Notes: generated by a model not told the origin, from the letters alone. 64,000 nucleotides of DNA from an uncultured Lachnospiraceae bacterium (GCA_945621435.1 CALZBR010000009.1:1-64000); one strand, 5' to 3'. Counted from the first letter of the stretch, positions 45,567 through 56,188 are shown. Translations and numbers: made by a program.

Positions 45567-45592
45567 CAAAAAAGCCGGCAGAAACCGGCTTT
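45567..45592 (-). terminator. terminator after LuxR pseudogene
   Basis: AGCCGG-TTTCTG-CCGGCT followed by TTTTTGAAAAA on the minus strand; it ends the chemotaxis/LuxR transcript before the kinase promoter region. Confidence 0.75.
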
Positions 45593-45617
45593 ACTTTTCT
45601 GTAAATGTCGTCTATGA

Positions 45618-46537
45618 CTACTGCTTCAGGATACTCCGTACTCTGTCCGACAGTTCATTTCTGCTTTCAATCTCCAGTTTGGAAAAAATACTGGAGATGT
45701 GTTTCTTGACCGTATTCTCTGTTATGAATAATTCTTCGGCTATTTCTTTGCGTTTTTTATCCTGAAGAATTCTTTGCAAGACATCCTTCTCCCGGGACGA
45801 CAGCCTGGAAAGCTCCGGCCGTCAACTGATTCCAGCGAAACCTCACGATAATACAGATTGAGATATCCCTGACTCGCTACGACGCAGAAAACAATACAGC
45901 TTAAAAAAATAAATTAGCTTTTGCCCTCTCTGAAATAGGATCTTCTCAACCACAGCATCACACTGTATAGCAAGGTAAAGAAAGCTTGTACGGTATAATA
46001 GGTAACCGTGAGCCTGGGCAGATTGTAGAACAGGCTCATAGAACGGATAAAGCCTGAAATAAACGCCAGCATGATAAAGATAGCGACCACATTGATCCAG
46101 GCATGATTCTCTATGCATTCCGACATGTCACACAGAATAAAACCGCACTGAACTGCCGTGAAGGTCTTGAGCAAAGTGTAGGCAATATACAGGAAAAAAC
46201 CTGTCGTGTACCTGGCTTCCCCGTTCAGCACGAATGGCATGCCCAAATTGGCAAGATACAAAAGCAGCGACAGAACAGAAAGCCCGAAAGCCCGAAACGC
46301 CTTAGTATTCTCATTTACGACCTTACATGATACATAGAGTATCAGCAGATAACCGATGATATCCGTGAAGATATCTATATGCACGGAATCACCGATCAAA
46401 TGTCCGATAATCATGTCAACCGTTTCCGGAGCGGGTGTGTCAAAGGGGATATACTCCGGATAAGGGATCAATCCCGCAATTCTTGTATCTATGGTGAGAA
46501 ACAATAACGCAACCCACAGCAAAACAGCTTTTTTCAT
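45618..46537 (-). pseudogene. membrane-bound LuxR-type regulator broken by two frameshifts
   Basis: The first frame (ATG 46537, AGAAAGG upstream) encodes six membrane helices in 207 residues and stops at TAA near 45914. The next frame continues at once with ANLFFLSCIVFCVVASQGYL and then NLYYREVSLESVD, a seventh helix and linker. A second shift near 45822 leads to RPELSRLSSREKDVLQRIL and the LuxR helix-turn-helix EIAEELFITENTVKKHISSI, ending at TAG 45618-45620. Read together it is one protein of about 300 residues with a membrane sensor and a DNA-binding end. Two single-base changes or sequencing errors are equally possible. Confidence 0.8.
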
Positions 46538-46571
46538 AAACTCAACCTTTCTTTTTGCGAACGCTTCCTTC

Positions 46572-48356
46572 TTAATACTTACCGAATTCTCCGTTTAGCG
46601 AGATAATCTGCTCATTGTGATACTCTCTGTTGTAAGAGTAACTGTCTGCGGAAGATACACCTGCCTGATTGGAATCAAGCTGGAAGTTTGCCATCAGATT
46701 TCTGAGATTTTCCGCCTGATTGGAGAGCTCCTCACTGGCTGCAGCACACTGTTCACTGGTAGCAGAATTGGTCTGTACTACCTGAGATACCTGACCGATC
46801 GCCTGGTCAATCTGGGAGATGGCTGTTGCCTGGTCATTGGAAGCCACGGCAATATTGCCTACCAGTTCAGCAACCTTGTCAATATTTGCGGCAATCTCAT
46901 CTAATGCCTTAGCGGTAGACTCAGCAAGCTTCATACCGTGATCCACCTTGTGAATAGTATCCTCAATTTTCTCCTGAGTATCCTTGGCAGCGGAAGCACT
47001 TTTTGCAGCCAGGCTTCTGACTTCCTCAGCAACCACTGCAAAGCCCTTGCCGTGTACGCCGGCTCTTGCCGCCTCGACAGCCGCATTCAGCGCCAGAATA
47101 TTGGTCTGGAATGCAATATCGTCAATGGTCTTGATGATCTTGGAGGTAACCTCGGAAGCATCTCCGATTTCATTCATGGCAGCAACCATGTTCTTCATCT
47201 TATCGTTACCGGAAATTGCCATATCCTTCACACCGGCTACCAGCGAATTAGCCTCATTTGCCTTAGTGGCATTGGTTTTGGTATTCTCAGCAATCTCATC
47301 CATGGAAGCGGTAACCTGTTCAATGGCGCTGGCCTGCTCCGTAGCACCCTGAGCCAGAGCCTGGCTGGCGCTGGCTACCTGTTCGGATCCAACGGTTACC
47401 TGCATGGTAGATTCCTTGATGTTGCCAAGCGTGGCATTGTTATCCTCCACCAGCTTTCTGAGCGCATGACCAAGAAGATCCTTATCGCTTCTGGGTTCAA
47501 CCTTTACGGTCAGATTACCGCCGGCGATTCTGTTGGCAATATTTGCCTGCTCCTCCACTGCTTTTACTACAATGGCAAAATTATCCAGAAGCGCACCCAG
47601 CTCATCTTCCTGGTATTTCTCACAATCCACATCCACATCGCCCACAGCCAGCTTCTTTGCAGCCTCCGTCAGCTTATGAACAGGAATGGTGATGGACTTG
47701 ATCAGCATGATGGAATAGCAGACGGCAACAACAACTGCCAAAAGGGTATTCAAAATCATCACACACTTCAAAATAACAATGTCCCTGCTCACAACGGCAT
47801 CATTCTCAGCAGATTCCTTCTCCAATAATGACACCAGCTCAAACAGCTTATCCTCTGCAGACGCCGCAAGCTTGGTACCATTATTTTTCATATCCTGCTG
47901 GGCCGCTTTCAGCTGGGAACCCGTAGCCATCTCAATGTACTTGGCGGCTGTTTCGGCACAGGCATCCATGGCTTTTCTGACTTCCTTATATTTGGATGTC
48001 ACCTCCGGTGAAAAATTGTCCAGCCTGTCCTCAAAGAGCTTCATAAATCCCGCGATTTCATTCTGATACTTTTCCATCTGTGCCGTCTGTTCCTTCAGAC
48101 CGGCAGCGTCATTGTAATAAATAAACAGAATGTCACGTACGATTACCTGATTATTGTTAAAATCCGTAAATGCTTCACTTAAATAGTACTCACCCATGGC
48201 ATAATTTTCATAGAGTTGCGTGCGTCCCTTGTTTACCAAATCCGTTGAAAACAGACCAAATCCGGTGAGTAACAGCATCAGCACCAGCATTGTTGCACTG
48301 TATATCGTAATCTTCTTTCTAACTGTTAAGTTTTTCATGGACAACTTCTTTAGCAT
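46572..48356 (-). CDS. methyl-accepting chemotaxis protein
   Basis: The 594-residue receptor has a first membrane helix (16-36), a four-helix-bundle extracellular domain (40-195, MCP_4HB-like), a second helix (about 197-217), HAMP and a long signalling coiled coil with the conserved hairpin tip [35 protein letters not shown]. The tip is canonical for CheA/CheW contact. GGGGGGAGAG precedes the ATG. It lies 15 bases after cheW and is the last chemotaxis gene of the operon. Confidence 0.95.
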   Translation of the reverse strand: MLKKLSMKNLTVRKKITIYSATMLVLMLLLTGFGLFSTDLVNKGRTQLYENYAMGEYYLSEAFTDFNNNQVIVRDILFIYYNDAAGLKEQTAQMEKYQNEIAGFMKLFEDRLDNFSPEVTSKYKEVRKAMDACAETAAKYIEMATGSQLKAAQQDMKNNGTKLAASAEDKLFELVSLLEKESAENDAVVSRDIVILKCVMILNTLLAVVVAVCYSIMLIKSITIPVHKLTEAAKKLAVGDVDVDCEKYQEDELGALLDNFAIVVKAVEEQANIANRIAGGNLTVKVEPRSDKDLLGHALRKLVEDNNATLGNIKESTMQVTVGSEQVASASQALAQGATEQASAIEQVTASMDEIAENTKTNATKANEANSLVAGVKDMAISGNDKMKNMVAAMNEIGDASEVTSKIIKTIDDIAFQTNILALNAAVEAARAGVHGKGFAVVAEEVRSLAAKSASAAKDTQEKIEDTIHKVDHGMKLAESTAKALDEIAANIDKVAELVGNIAVASNDQATAISQIDQAIGQVSQVVQTNSATSEQCAAASEELSNQAENLRNLMANFQLDSNQAGVSSADSYSYNREYHNEQIISLNGEFGKY

Positions 48357-48370
48357 GGCAGTCTCTCCCC

Positions 48371-48883
48371 CTATTCTTCCTCATCCTGCATCTCTTCCAT
48401 GACCTCAAGATCCTCATCTTTAATCAGCTTTTCGGGGTCAATCAGAAGCTTCATCGTATCACCTGTTCTGGCAAGTCCGTAGACATATTTATTCTGTTCG
48501 GAATCCTTGCGTCCAAGGGACGGCGGCGGAACAATGTCGCTGTCCTGAATGGTATCTACCTCAGCAATCTTCTCAACAATCAGTCCAATCACCGTAGTCT
48601 TCACATTAATTACTATGATACAGGTTCTGTCCGTATATTCTACCGGGTCCATTTTGAATCTTACGCGGACATCAATGACAGGAATAATCTTTCCGCGAAG
48701 ATTAATCAGCCCCTTAATGTAATCCTTTACCTCCGGAACCATGGTTATTGGCTGCATCATAATGATTTCATTTACATAGCTGATACTGATTCCAAAATAT
48801 TCCTTTCCCACCTGAAAAGTCATAAACTGGCCTTTTTGAGTATCCTCGTCAAGCATTTCTTCTCTCTCTGCCATGTTCCTCAT
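48371..48883 (-). CDS. cheW: chemotaxis coupling protein CheW
   Basis: The 170-residue protein has the CheW fold: [44 protein letters not shown], and [13 protein letters not shown]. CheW bridges receptors and CheA. The ATG at 48881-48883 overlaps the TGA of cheA (ATGA), so translation is coupled. An acidic C-terminal tail ([14 protein letters not shown]) extends beyond the usual fold. Confidence 0.94.
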   Translation of the reverse strand: MRNMAEREEMLDEDTQKGQFMTFQVGKEYFGISISYVNEIIMMQPITMVPEVKDYIKGLINLRGKIIPVIDVRVRFKMDPVEYTDRTCIIVINVKTTVIGLIVEKIAEVDTIQDSDIVPPPSLGRKDSEQNKYVYGLARTGDTMKLLIDPEKLIKDEDLEVMEEMQDEEE

Positions 48884-51003
48884 CCCCTTTCCTCGTCATG
48901 TATCAATCCTCCGATATCCAGAATCAGAGCTATACTTCCGTCACCAAGCTGTGTGCAGCCGGAGATTCCTTTTACCTTCTTCACATAGGAAGGAATCGGC
49001 TTTACCACGATTTCCTGCTCTCTCACCAGCTTGTCAATCAATACGCATACCTGCGTGTTTTCATGCTCCAGTACCATCACGATACCGTCATCCACCTTTT
49101 CCAGGGCATTGTCAAGTTCAAACCGTCTGCTCAGACGCAGGAAGGGATAAGCCTCTCCCCGGAGAATAATGTATTCTTCTCCATCCGGTTCAGTGACGAT
49201 GGAATTCTCCGTAAGCCGCACAAACTCCTTTACGGAAGAGGTCTCGATCACAAAAGAAGAGTTGCCCGCCTGAATCACAATTCCGTTGATGATCGCCAGC
49301 GTCAGGGGAATCACCAGACGCATCTCGGAGCCCTTGTTCAGCTCGCTGGAAATCTCCAGCCTGCCGCCGATGCTCTGAATATTCTTTACCACCACATCCA
49401 TCCCGACGCCGCGTCCGGAATACTCCGTTACCTGCTCCTTGGTAGAGAAGCCGGGCAAAGTGATAAAACGATAGATTTCATTGTCGGTATAGTCCGTAAT
49501 CTCCTTATCCTTTGACCCGAGCAGCCCTTTATCTCTCGCCTTCTCAAAGAGCTTCTGTTTATCCAGTCCCTTACCGTCATCTCTGACAATAATATATACC
49601 TTACCGCCTTCATTCCGGGCTTCCAGCGTGATCTTGCCCTTGGCAGACTTCCCAAGCGCCACTCTTTCCTCGGCATCGGTCTCGATACCGTGGTCAACGG
49701 AATTTCTCACCAGATGCATCAGGGGGTCGGAGATATGTTCGATAATGTTCTTGTCCACCTCTGTGGTCTCTCCGATGACCTCCAGCTCAATCTCCTTGCC
49801 CAGCTTCTTTGACACATCAAAGACAATGCGGCGCATCTTCTGAAACACGTTGGTCAGAGGCATCATACGCATGGACATGATGACCTCCTGCAGCTCCGTC
49901 GTAATCTTCGCCAGCTGCGCGGAAGCCTTCTGGAAATTAGGCAGATCCATTCCGTTCAGATCCGGATTCTGCAGAACTACCGCCTCGGCAATCACAATCT
50001 CACCGATTAAGTCCATGAGCATATCCATCTTTTCCACATTGATGCTGATAATGCTCTGCTGCTTGGGCTGGTTCTTCGCAAGGGTCTTTCCTTTACCGGT
50101 TTCCTTCGCCTTAATAACGTATTCACCCGGGGTAACCGCCTTTTCCTTCTTCTCTGCCGGAGGCTCTTCTCCCAGGTCAATGACGATTTTCTGTTCCTCA
50201 GGCTGGGTAACTCCGCCAAAGCCCTTGATGAACTGCTCCGCCGTAATTCTCTCAATGTCAATCTGATTGGCCTCTGCGCTGTCAATCAGGCTTAAAATCT
50301 CATCCTTCTCACTTTTGGTCTGAAGCAGCATATAGAAGCCCTCAGACAGGATGACGTTTGCGCTTTCCTCATTGGAAATGATGTCCTCCGGTGTATACAG
50401 CAGATCCTCCGCGATCTCTTTTAATGCATAAGTTGCGGAATACGCCCGGATATTACTCATCTGTGTGTCATTTCTGTAATGAATCACAATCCGGTAAAAC
50501 TTGCTGTCTTCACTTGCCACAGGCGCAATATAGAACTGCGTCGGCTCCTCGTGCTTATTTTCCCTGGGAAGACGAATACCCTGCTCCTTAATCTCGCCCT
50601 TGATACGTTTTAGGAAATTGTCAAGATCCTCCAGGATTTCTTTTTCATCGCCGTCAGGCTTCTCACCGTCCTTAATCTTGTCCATTTCCCCATTGACAAA
50701 ATCAGAAACGGCCAGAACCTTCTCTACCAATTCCAGATGTGGAACATTTTCGGGATGGGATTCTCTTAAGTAGTAAAAAACATCCTCTAGCTTATGAGTC
50801 ACCCTGGTGATGTTCTCATACATCATGATTCCCGAGGAACCCTTGATTGTGTGCATGATGCGGAATATCTCATTGATATCCGTATCATCAAAGCAGTCCG
50901 CATCCTGTTTTTCCAGAATGATGCCTTCCAGCTTCTCCAACAGCTGACCGCTCTCATACAGAAACATATCAAGCATTCCGTCCACGTTGAATTCTTCTGC
51001 CAT
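48880..51003 (-). CDS. cheA: chemotaxis histidine kinase CheA
   Basis: The 707-residue protein has P1 Hpt (IFRIMHTIKGSSGIMMY, His near 50), a P2-like region (about 165-265), P3 dimerisation (INVEKMDMLMDLIGEIVIAEA), P4 ATPase (HLVRNSVDHGIETDAEE, DDGKGLD, FLPGFST-like ITLPGFSTKEQVTEYSGRGVGMDVV) and P5 CheW-like domain. All kinase motifs are present. The start is ATG at 51001-51003 (MAEEFNVDGMLDMF) with AAAGGGGA; a longer frame adds six residues. Confidence 0.95.
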   Translation of the reverse strand: MAEEFNVDGMLDMFLYESGQLLEKLEGIILEKQDADCFDDTDINEIFRIMHTIKGSSGIMMYENITRVTHKLEDVFYYLRESHPENVPHLELVEKVLAVSDFVNGEMDKIKDGEKPDGDEKEILEDLDNFLKRIKGEIKEQGIRLPRENKHEEPTQFYIAPVASEDSKFYRIVIHYRNDTQMSNIRAYSATYALKEIAEDLLYTPEDIISNEESANVILSEGFYMLLQTKSEKDEILSLIDSAEANQIDIERITAEQFIKGFGGVTQPEEQKIVIDLGEEPPAEKKEKAVTPGEYVIKAKETGKGKTLAKNQPKQQSIISINVEKMDMLMDLIGEIVIAEAVVLQNPDLNGMDLPNFQKASAQLAKITTELQEVIMSMRMMPLTNVFQKMRRIVFDVSKKLGKEIELEVIGETTEVDKNIIEHISDPLMHLVRNSVDHGIETDAEERVALGKSAKGKITLEARNEGGKVYIIVRDDGKGLDKQKLFEKARDKGLLGSKDKEITDYTDNEIYRFITLPGFSTKEQVTEYSGRGVGMDVVVKNIQSIGGRLEISSELNKGSEMRLVIPLTLAIINGIVIQAGNSSFVIETSSVKEFVRLTENSIVTEPDGEEYIILRGEAYPFLRLSRRFELDNALEKVDDGIVMVLEHENTQVCVLIDKLVREQEIVVKPIPSYVKKVKGISGCTQLGDGSIALILDIGGLIHDEERG

Positions 51004-51077
51004 ATTTCCCCTTTCCGGCATCTCGCGGTCTTGCCCGCGACACTGCCGTTTTGTACATTATCCTGCTCAATCCTTCG

Positions 51078-51470
51078 TCAGATTAAGCCAAGCTTTCTCA
51101 ATACCTGTTCAAATCTGTCTACATCAATCGGCTTGCCGGAATACGCTTCACAGCCAAGCTCAAATGCCTTCTTAACGTTACGTTCCTCATTCAGCGCAGT
51201 GGTCATGATAATCTTGACTCTCTGATCCTTTGTTATGCCACGCTCAGCCTCAATGTCACGAATAGCCTTAAGCACCTGGTATCCGTCCAGAACAGGCATC
51301 ATCACATCCAGACATACAAGGTCATAGGGCTCTCCGTCCTCCAACGCCATCATATATGCGTCGACAGCTTCCTCGCCGTCTACCGTTACATCACATTCCC
51401 CGTACTGTGACAGGTACTTATCCATAAATTTTCTGCTCGCAAAATCGTCCTCTGCTAAAAGCGTCTTCAT
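51078..51470 (-). CDS. response regulator, CheY-like
   Basis: A single receiver domain of 130 residues: MKTLLAEDDFASRKFMDKYL, phospho-acceptor in LVCLDVMMPVLDG, Thr in IIMTTAL and Lys in YSGKPIDVD. Its place between cheB and cheA suggests it is the output regulator of this chemosensory system. The EDDFASRKF start and the length fit CheY-type proteins used in non-flagellar systems as well. AAAGGGGAG precedes the ATG at 51468-51470. Confidence 0.92.
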   Translation of the reverse strand: MKTLLAEDDFASRKFMDKYLSQYGECDVTVDGEEAVDAYMMALEDGEPYDLVCLDVMMPVLDGYQVLKAIRDIEAERGITKDQRVKIIMTTALNEERNVKKAFELGCEAYSGKPIDVDRFEQVLRKLGLI

Positions 51471-51539
51471 TTTTATTCTCCCCTTTCCATCTTTCACAAA
51501 TCTTCTGTCACTGTCTCATCGTCAATCCCTGCCGAAAGC

Positions 51540-52565
51540 TTATAGCTTTAACAGGCTGTACACCTTATTTGCGATTGCCGTAAGCGGCAACTGGTATTTT
51601 ACCGCCCCGATATCGTAAGCTACCTTGGGCATACCGTACACAACACAACTGGGTTCATCCTCACCAATGGTAATCGCACCCGCCTGCCTCATTTCCAGAA
51701 GCCCCCGGGCACCATCTCCGCCCATTCCCGTGAGAATAATACCTATTGCCTTATTGCCGGCTGTCTTTGCCACTGACTGGAACAAGACGTCCACAGAAGG
51801 ACAGTGACCGTTAACCTTCTCTGTTCCGCGACATTCCACCTGATAATTATCCCCAACCTTTACCAGCCGCATATGCTTATCACCTGGAGCGATCAACACC
51901 TGTCCCGGAACCACCCTGTCTCCGGTCTGTGCCTCTTTCACCGCCACCTCACACTGGTTATTCAATCGGTCCGCATACATTTTGGTAAATCCGGGAGGCA
52001 TGTGCTGCACAATAATCACTCCGGGAATGTTTCTCTTAAACTGTTTTACTACCTCGAAAATCGCCTCTGTTCCGCCTGTGGACGCACCAATCGCAACAAT
52101 CCTGTCTCTTGCCGCGGGATTAATCTCCCCTACAAAGGTTTTGGCACCTTCGTGAAGTTTCATGTTACCCACCTTTGCCGTGGAGGCTATTTTCACCTTG
52201 GTCACAAGCTCCTGTTTTAAAAACTCGTTGATACCTTCCGCGCTCATATTCACGGGCTTGTTGATAAAGTCAACCGCTCCTGCCTCCAGTGCATCAAAAA
52301 CGGAATTATTTAAAGCACTGATCACCACCACCGGCAGCGGATACTGCGGCATCAGCCTTCTCAGAAACTCAATACCGCTCATTCTGGGAAGCTCCACATC
52401 CAGGGTCATCACATCCGGTTTGTACTGAATGATGGCGTCTCTCGCCTCATAGGGGTCCGACGCCTGGGCAACCACCTGAATATTCGGATCCGAATTCAGA
52501 CTCTGCACCAAAAGCCTGCGAAACAGTAGGGAATCATCAACAACTAGTACTCTGATCGGTCTCAT
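51540..52565 (-). CDS. cheB: protein-glutamate methylesterase CheB
   Basis: The 341-residue protein has a receiver domain (VLVVDDSLLFRRLL, TLDVELPRMSG) and a methylesterase domain with the serine in VAIGASTGGTEAIFE, His in VQHMPPGFTKMYADRLN and Asp in LTGMGGDGARGL. It demethylates (and deamidates) receptors and so resets adaptation with CheR. GGAGTAAGG precedes the ATG. Six bases separate it from cheR. Confidence 0.96.
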   Translation of the reverse strand: MRPIRVLVVDDSLLFRRLLVQSLNSDPNIQVVAQASDPYEARDAIIQYKPDVMTLDVELPRMSGIEFLRRLMPQYPLPVVVISALNNSVFDALEAGAVDFINKPVNMSAEGINEFLKQELVTKVKIASTAKVGNMKLHEGAKTFVGEINPAARDRIVAIGASTGGTEAIFEVVKQFKRNIPGVIIVQHMPPGFTKMYADRLNNQCEVAVKEAQTGDRVVPGQVLIAPGDKHMRLVKVGDNYQVECRGTEKVNGHCPSVDVLFQSVAKTAGNKAIGIILTGMGGDGARGLLEMRQAGAITIGEDEPSCVVYGMPKVAYDIGAVKYQLPLTAIANKVYSLLKL

Positions 52566-52571
52566 GTTTCC

Positions 52572-53378
52572 TTACTCCTTTTTCCTGTATATTGATGGTT
52601 GCACATACTGAAACTGTATTCTGTTTTTGTCCAGGGATTCGGTGGCTCCGATAATCAGATAGCCTCCCGGCTCCATAAACCGATAAATCTTGTCAATCAG
52701 ACGGTACTTCACATCGTCATTAAAATAGATCATGACATTTCTGAGGAATACCACATGAAACTTTCTCTTAAAGGGAAACTCGTCCATGAGATTGAATCTC
52801 CGGAAGATAAGCTGTTTCTTTAATTCATCCCGGACAGCGTACTCTTCTCCATGATTGATAAAATATCTTCTCTTCCAGATCTCCGGAAGAGGGTCAATCT
52901 GTTCCTTTAGGTAAACGCCCTTTACGGCGTGCTCCAAAACTCTGGTCGATATGTCCGTTGCAAGGATTCTGGTATCCCAGTTTGCCGCCTCCAATCCAAA
53001 GAAATCCGACACCACCATAGCCAGTGTATAGGGCTCTTCCCCGGTAGAGGAAGCCGCGGACCAGATTCCGAGATCCCTTGTTTTCTCCTCCTTCACCTTC
53101 AGGTAAGGCAGAATCACCTGTCTCAGATACTCAAAATGAGCTTGCTCCCGCAGAAAATATGTATGATTTGTTGTCAGGGCATCTATCAGCCCCTTGGACT
53201 CTGCCCCCTGAAAATCCATCTCTGCCTTTGACATAAACTCTTCAAAGCTGTCATAGCCGTTGTGCAGAAAATGTGTTTCCAGTCTTCCGTTTACCAGGAT
53301 TCTCTTCTGGCTTAAATCTATACCATAGTGTATCTTTACATAACGCACTACGCGGTCAAACTGAGCATCTGTTAGCAC
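52572..53378 (-). CDS. cheR: chemotaxis protein methyltransferase CheR
   Basis: SAM-dependent receptor methyltransferase of 268 residues: N-terminal helical domain, then LGIWSAASSTGEEPYTLAMV (SAM motif), ILATDISTRVLEHAVKGVYL, and FHVVFLRNVMIYFNDD. The start is GTG at 53376-53378, after GGAGAAACAA. It is the first che gene proper, after the kinase/HD-GYP pair. Confidence 0.95.
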   Translation of the reverse strand: MLTDAQFDRVVRYVKIHYGIDLSQKRILVNGRLETHFLHNGYDSFEEFMSKAEMDFQGAESKGLIDALTTNHTYFLREQAHFEYLRQVILPYLKVKEEKTRDLGIWSAASSTGEEPYTLAMVVSDFFGLEAANWDTRILATDISTRVLEHAVKGVYLKEQIDPLPEIWKRRYFINHGEEYAVRDELKKQLIFRRFNLMDEFPFKRKFHVVFLRNVMIYFNDDVKYRLIDKIYRFMEPGGYLIIGATESLDKNRIQFQYVQPSIYRKKE

Positions 53379-53451
53379 TTGTTTCTCCTATACTACAATC
53401 CATGAATCAATATTATTCTTTTCGACAATTTATGTCAATAAAAACAATTGT

Positions 53452-54534
53452 CTACTCTATTTCCATTACGTGGAACTGTTTTTGTATTTTATTCACCACA
53501 TCAACGATACCGGGGTCATATAAGGAACCGCTTCCCTTATTGATCTCCTCCATCGCCTGCTGCAGGGAATAACCGTCTCTTCCCGTGATATTATCCAGAT
53601 CGTTAATCACCACCACGATTCTTGCAGCTAATGGGATATCATTTTCTCTGACTCCCTCGGGATAACCGCTTCCGTCCCAACACGCATGATGATATCTGGC
53701 GATCTGAATGGCCATATCCATAAAACGACTGTTTCCGCTTCCGATCTCCTCCAGGATACCTGCCCCCAGCTCCGTACGTTTTTTCAACTTTTCCTTACGC
53801 TCAGACTCCGTCATCTCCTGATTGCAACTATTAATTTCCTCGTCTGTCATCACAATGCTTCCGATATCATGCAGCTTTGCCGCAACCTCGATGCATTCCA
53901 CAAATTCATCCGTTATACTGTCCTCATATCTGGAAACCAGCTGCATACTCTGTGCCAGCAGACGGCTGTTGTAACCCACTCTCTCCAGATGATTTCGAAT
54001 ATGGCTGTCTCGTCTCTCGGCAATATTGGCCAGAGCCATCAATACATTGGCTCTTTCCTTCTCCATTTGTTTCTTCTGCTCCGTAACCATGCGGTGCATC
54101 ATTCGGTTATAGTTTTCCATCTCCTGTTTGATACGGTAGCTGTTGAGATGGTTGTTGATACGCATGATTACTTCCAACGGCTCAAAAGGCTTGGCTATAA
54201 AGTCCACTGCTCCGGCAGAAAATGCTGCCTTTTTTTCTTCCCCGGAATCCGCTACCGTGATAAAAATGAAAGGAATATCCCTGGTTCGGGGATTCTCCTT
54301 GACAATCTTACAAAACTCCAATCCATTCATTCCCGGCATGGAAAAATCCGACAATATGAGCTCAGGCTTGTTCTCCTTCATGATATCCAACGCTCTCTGT
54401 GCACTCAGCGCACACATGGGTTCGTAACCTTCGCTTAACAGAATATTTTCCAAGATTCTGAGGTTGACGCTGATATCGTCAACAATTAAGATTTTTGCCG
54501 GTTCTTTTTTGCTAGAGGAATTCTCCATAGTCAT
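53452..54534 (-). CDS. response regulator with divergent HD-GYP domain
   Basis: The 360-residue RpfG-like protein has an N-terminal receiver (ILIVDDISVNLR, LILSDFSMPGMNG, FIAKPFEP), a coiled coil and an HD-GYP domain. The metal-site motif reads KLHDIGSIVM where active enzymes have HDIGK, and the later motif is YHHACWDGSGYPEGV, keeping HH, DG and GYP. A change of the Lys may weaken activity. AAGGAGAGGT precedes two in-frame ATGs (54534 and 54528); the first is used here. It lies nine bases after the kinase gene and 70 bases before cheR. Confidence 0.9.
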   Translation of the reverse strand: MTMENSSSKKEPAKILIVDDISVNLRILENILLSEGYEPMCALSAQRALDIMKENKPELILSDFSMPGMNGLEFCKIVKENPRTRDIPFIFITVADSGEEKKAAFSAGAVDFIAKPFEPLEVIMRINNHLNSYRIKQEMENYNRMMHRMVTEQKKQMEKERANVLMALANIAERRDSHIRNHLERVGYNSRLLAQSMQLVSRYEDSITDEFVECIEVAAKLHDIGSIVMTDEEINSCNQEMTESERKEKLKKRTELGAGILEEIGSGNSRFMDMAIQIARYHHACWDGSGYPEGVRENDIPLAARIVVVINDLDNITGRDGYSLQQAMEEINKGSGSLYDPGIVDVVNKIQKQFHVMEIE

Positions 54535-54542
54535 ACCTCTCC

Positions 54543-56036
54543 TTATCCTAACAGGGTGTCCAACTCAGCCTTCAATTGCTCATAGGCTGCGATACTCTTC
54601 TCGTGGTTTTCTTTGCGAATTGCCATCTCCAGACGGAGAATATTGCGTTTTAAATCAACTTCCGAGTTCTCCGTCAGCGCCTTGATGGTCTCCGCCAGAG
54701 ACTCCGCCTTATCCCAGGAACCAAGCTCAATACAAAGCACCAGCTTCTCCATTCGCTTATGAATCTCTTTTTTGTTGCTCTCAGAACCGAACTCAAAGGA
54801 ATTGTCCTGTTCGTCATTGCTGTACATGGTTCCTGTCCACTTGCTGCAGGCATTGGAGGGTGCACTAACGTTCTCATTATTCCCCATCTTCAGACGAATA
54901 CTGAAGGAAAAGCAGCTTCCCTTTCCCTTTTCGCTTTCCAGATGAACAGTTCCGTTCATCATCTCCACCAGCTGTTTGGTGATGGATAAGCCAAGACCGG
55001 TACCGCCAAACCGTCTGGTGATGGAAGCATCCACCTGCTTAAAGCTCTGAAATAACCTGTCCTGCTCCTCCCTGGAGATACCGATACCGGTATCCCTTAC
55101 CATGAAAAACAACTCTACTTCGTCATTTACCTGCATGGTCATGCTGACATCCACGCTGATCTGACCCACGAGGGTAAACTTTACCGCATTGGAAAGCAGA
55201 TTGTTCAGAATCTGCCCTACGCGCAGCGCATCTCCAATCAAAAACTGCGGTATGTTCTCATCTATGTAAACACTGAGATGCAGTTCTTTTTTATTGATTT
55301 CCACCGCATGAGTGGAGAGAATCCGATCCATCATCTCATAAAAATCAAACTCAGCCTCATCCATCAGGAACTTACCCGACTCAATCTTGGAGAAGTCCAG
55401 AATATTGTTGATAATGGATGACATGTTGTCACAGCAGTAGAGAATAATCTCCAATGTCTTTCTCTGTTCATCGTCCTGAATCGACTCAAGAAGATTATTG
55501 ACATGTCCCTTGATACCATTTACCGGAGTTCTGAGTTCGTGGGTCACATTGGCCGTGAATTCATTTCTCTGACGCTGATTTGACTCCTCTTCCTCTTTCA
55601 GCTGCTTGATCCGGATATTCATGTTATTGCGGAAGGTGATATCCTCGGCGAGAAGCACCTCCACATTTTCCTCCAGGCTAAACAGCCGTATGGACACCGC
55701 AAAGCAGGAACTGTTCTTGCGGTACATGGCCGTCTCCTTCTTCTCCCTTAGCTTCTCCAGATCAAACTCGATAAACTCGCCGTTTTCTCTCTGAAATTCC
55801 TGCCGGAAGAGCTCAGACATGCTGCGTCTCTGCAGCTCTTCTCCGGTATAATTCAGATTCTCCCGGGCGGAAACGTTACCATAAAGTATATGTCCCTGCC
55901 GGTCAAACACGATTACTATGTCAGAGGTTTCCTCTATTATCAGGGAATCCTTTACTTTATCTTCCCATGCCCCGCTCATCTGCCCACCATCCTTCTCGCT
56001 TACTGCAGAAAAACATTCCAAGTCAAATTTTACCAT
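54543..56036 (-). CDS. PAS-domain sensor histidine kinase
   Basis: The 497-residue soluble kinase has a PAS domain (about 30-140: IEETSDIVIVFDRQGHILYGN), HisKA (FTANVTHELRTPVNGIKGHVN), HATPase (NLLSNAVKFTLVG, DTGIGI, FGGTGLGLSI) and a helical end of about 90 residues that looks like a vestigial Hpt but has no clear phospho-accepting His motif. No membrane helix is seen, so it senses a cytoplasmic signal. It heads the chemotaxis operon, and the next gene is its likely receiver partner. The start at 56036 has AAAAAAGG at a fair distance; an alternative ATG lies 19 codons in. Confidence 0.9.
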   Translation of the reverse strand: MVKFDLECFSAVSEKDGGQMSGAWEDKVKDSLIIEETSDIVIVFDRQGHILYGNVSARENLNYTGEELQRRSMSELFRQEFQRENGEFIEFDLEKLREKKETAMYRKNSSCFAVSIRLFSLEENVEVLLAEDITFRNNMNIRIKQLKEEEESNQRQRNEFTANVTHELRTPVNGIKGHVNNLLESIQDDEQRKTLEIILYCCDNMSSIINNILDFSKIESGKFLMDEAEFDFYEMMDRILSTHAVEINKKELHLSVYIDENIPQFLIGDALRVGQILNNLLSNAVKFTLVGQISVDVSMTMQVNDEVELFFMVRDTGIGISREEQDRLFQSFKQVDASITRRFGGTGLGLSITKQLVEMMNGTVHLESEKGKGSCFSFSIRLKMGNNENVSAPSNACSKWTGTMYSNDEQDNSFEFGSESNKKEIHKRMEKLVLCIELGSWDKAESLAETIKALTENSEVDLKRNILRLEMAIRKENHEKSIAAYEQLKAELDTLLG

Positions 56037-56188
56037 ATTTTAGCCTTTTTTACAATCATATGACACACAATTATAAATTGTTTTCTTAAATATTTTCATA
56101 AATTTGCTTGTTTTGTCGTTTGTATTCGTCAGGTTTCATGATACAATAAAAGAGTAACCGACAGGCAAAATTGAATTGGAGGAAAAAT

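Noticed and set aside
45843-46118. Minus-strand 91-codon frame in the LuxR region
   Set aside because: It is a third frame under the membrane helices of the broken regulator, with no ribosome binding site.
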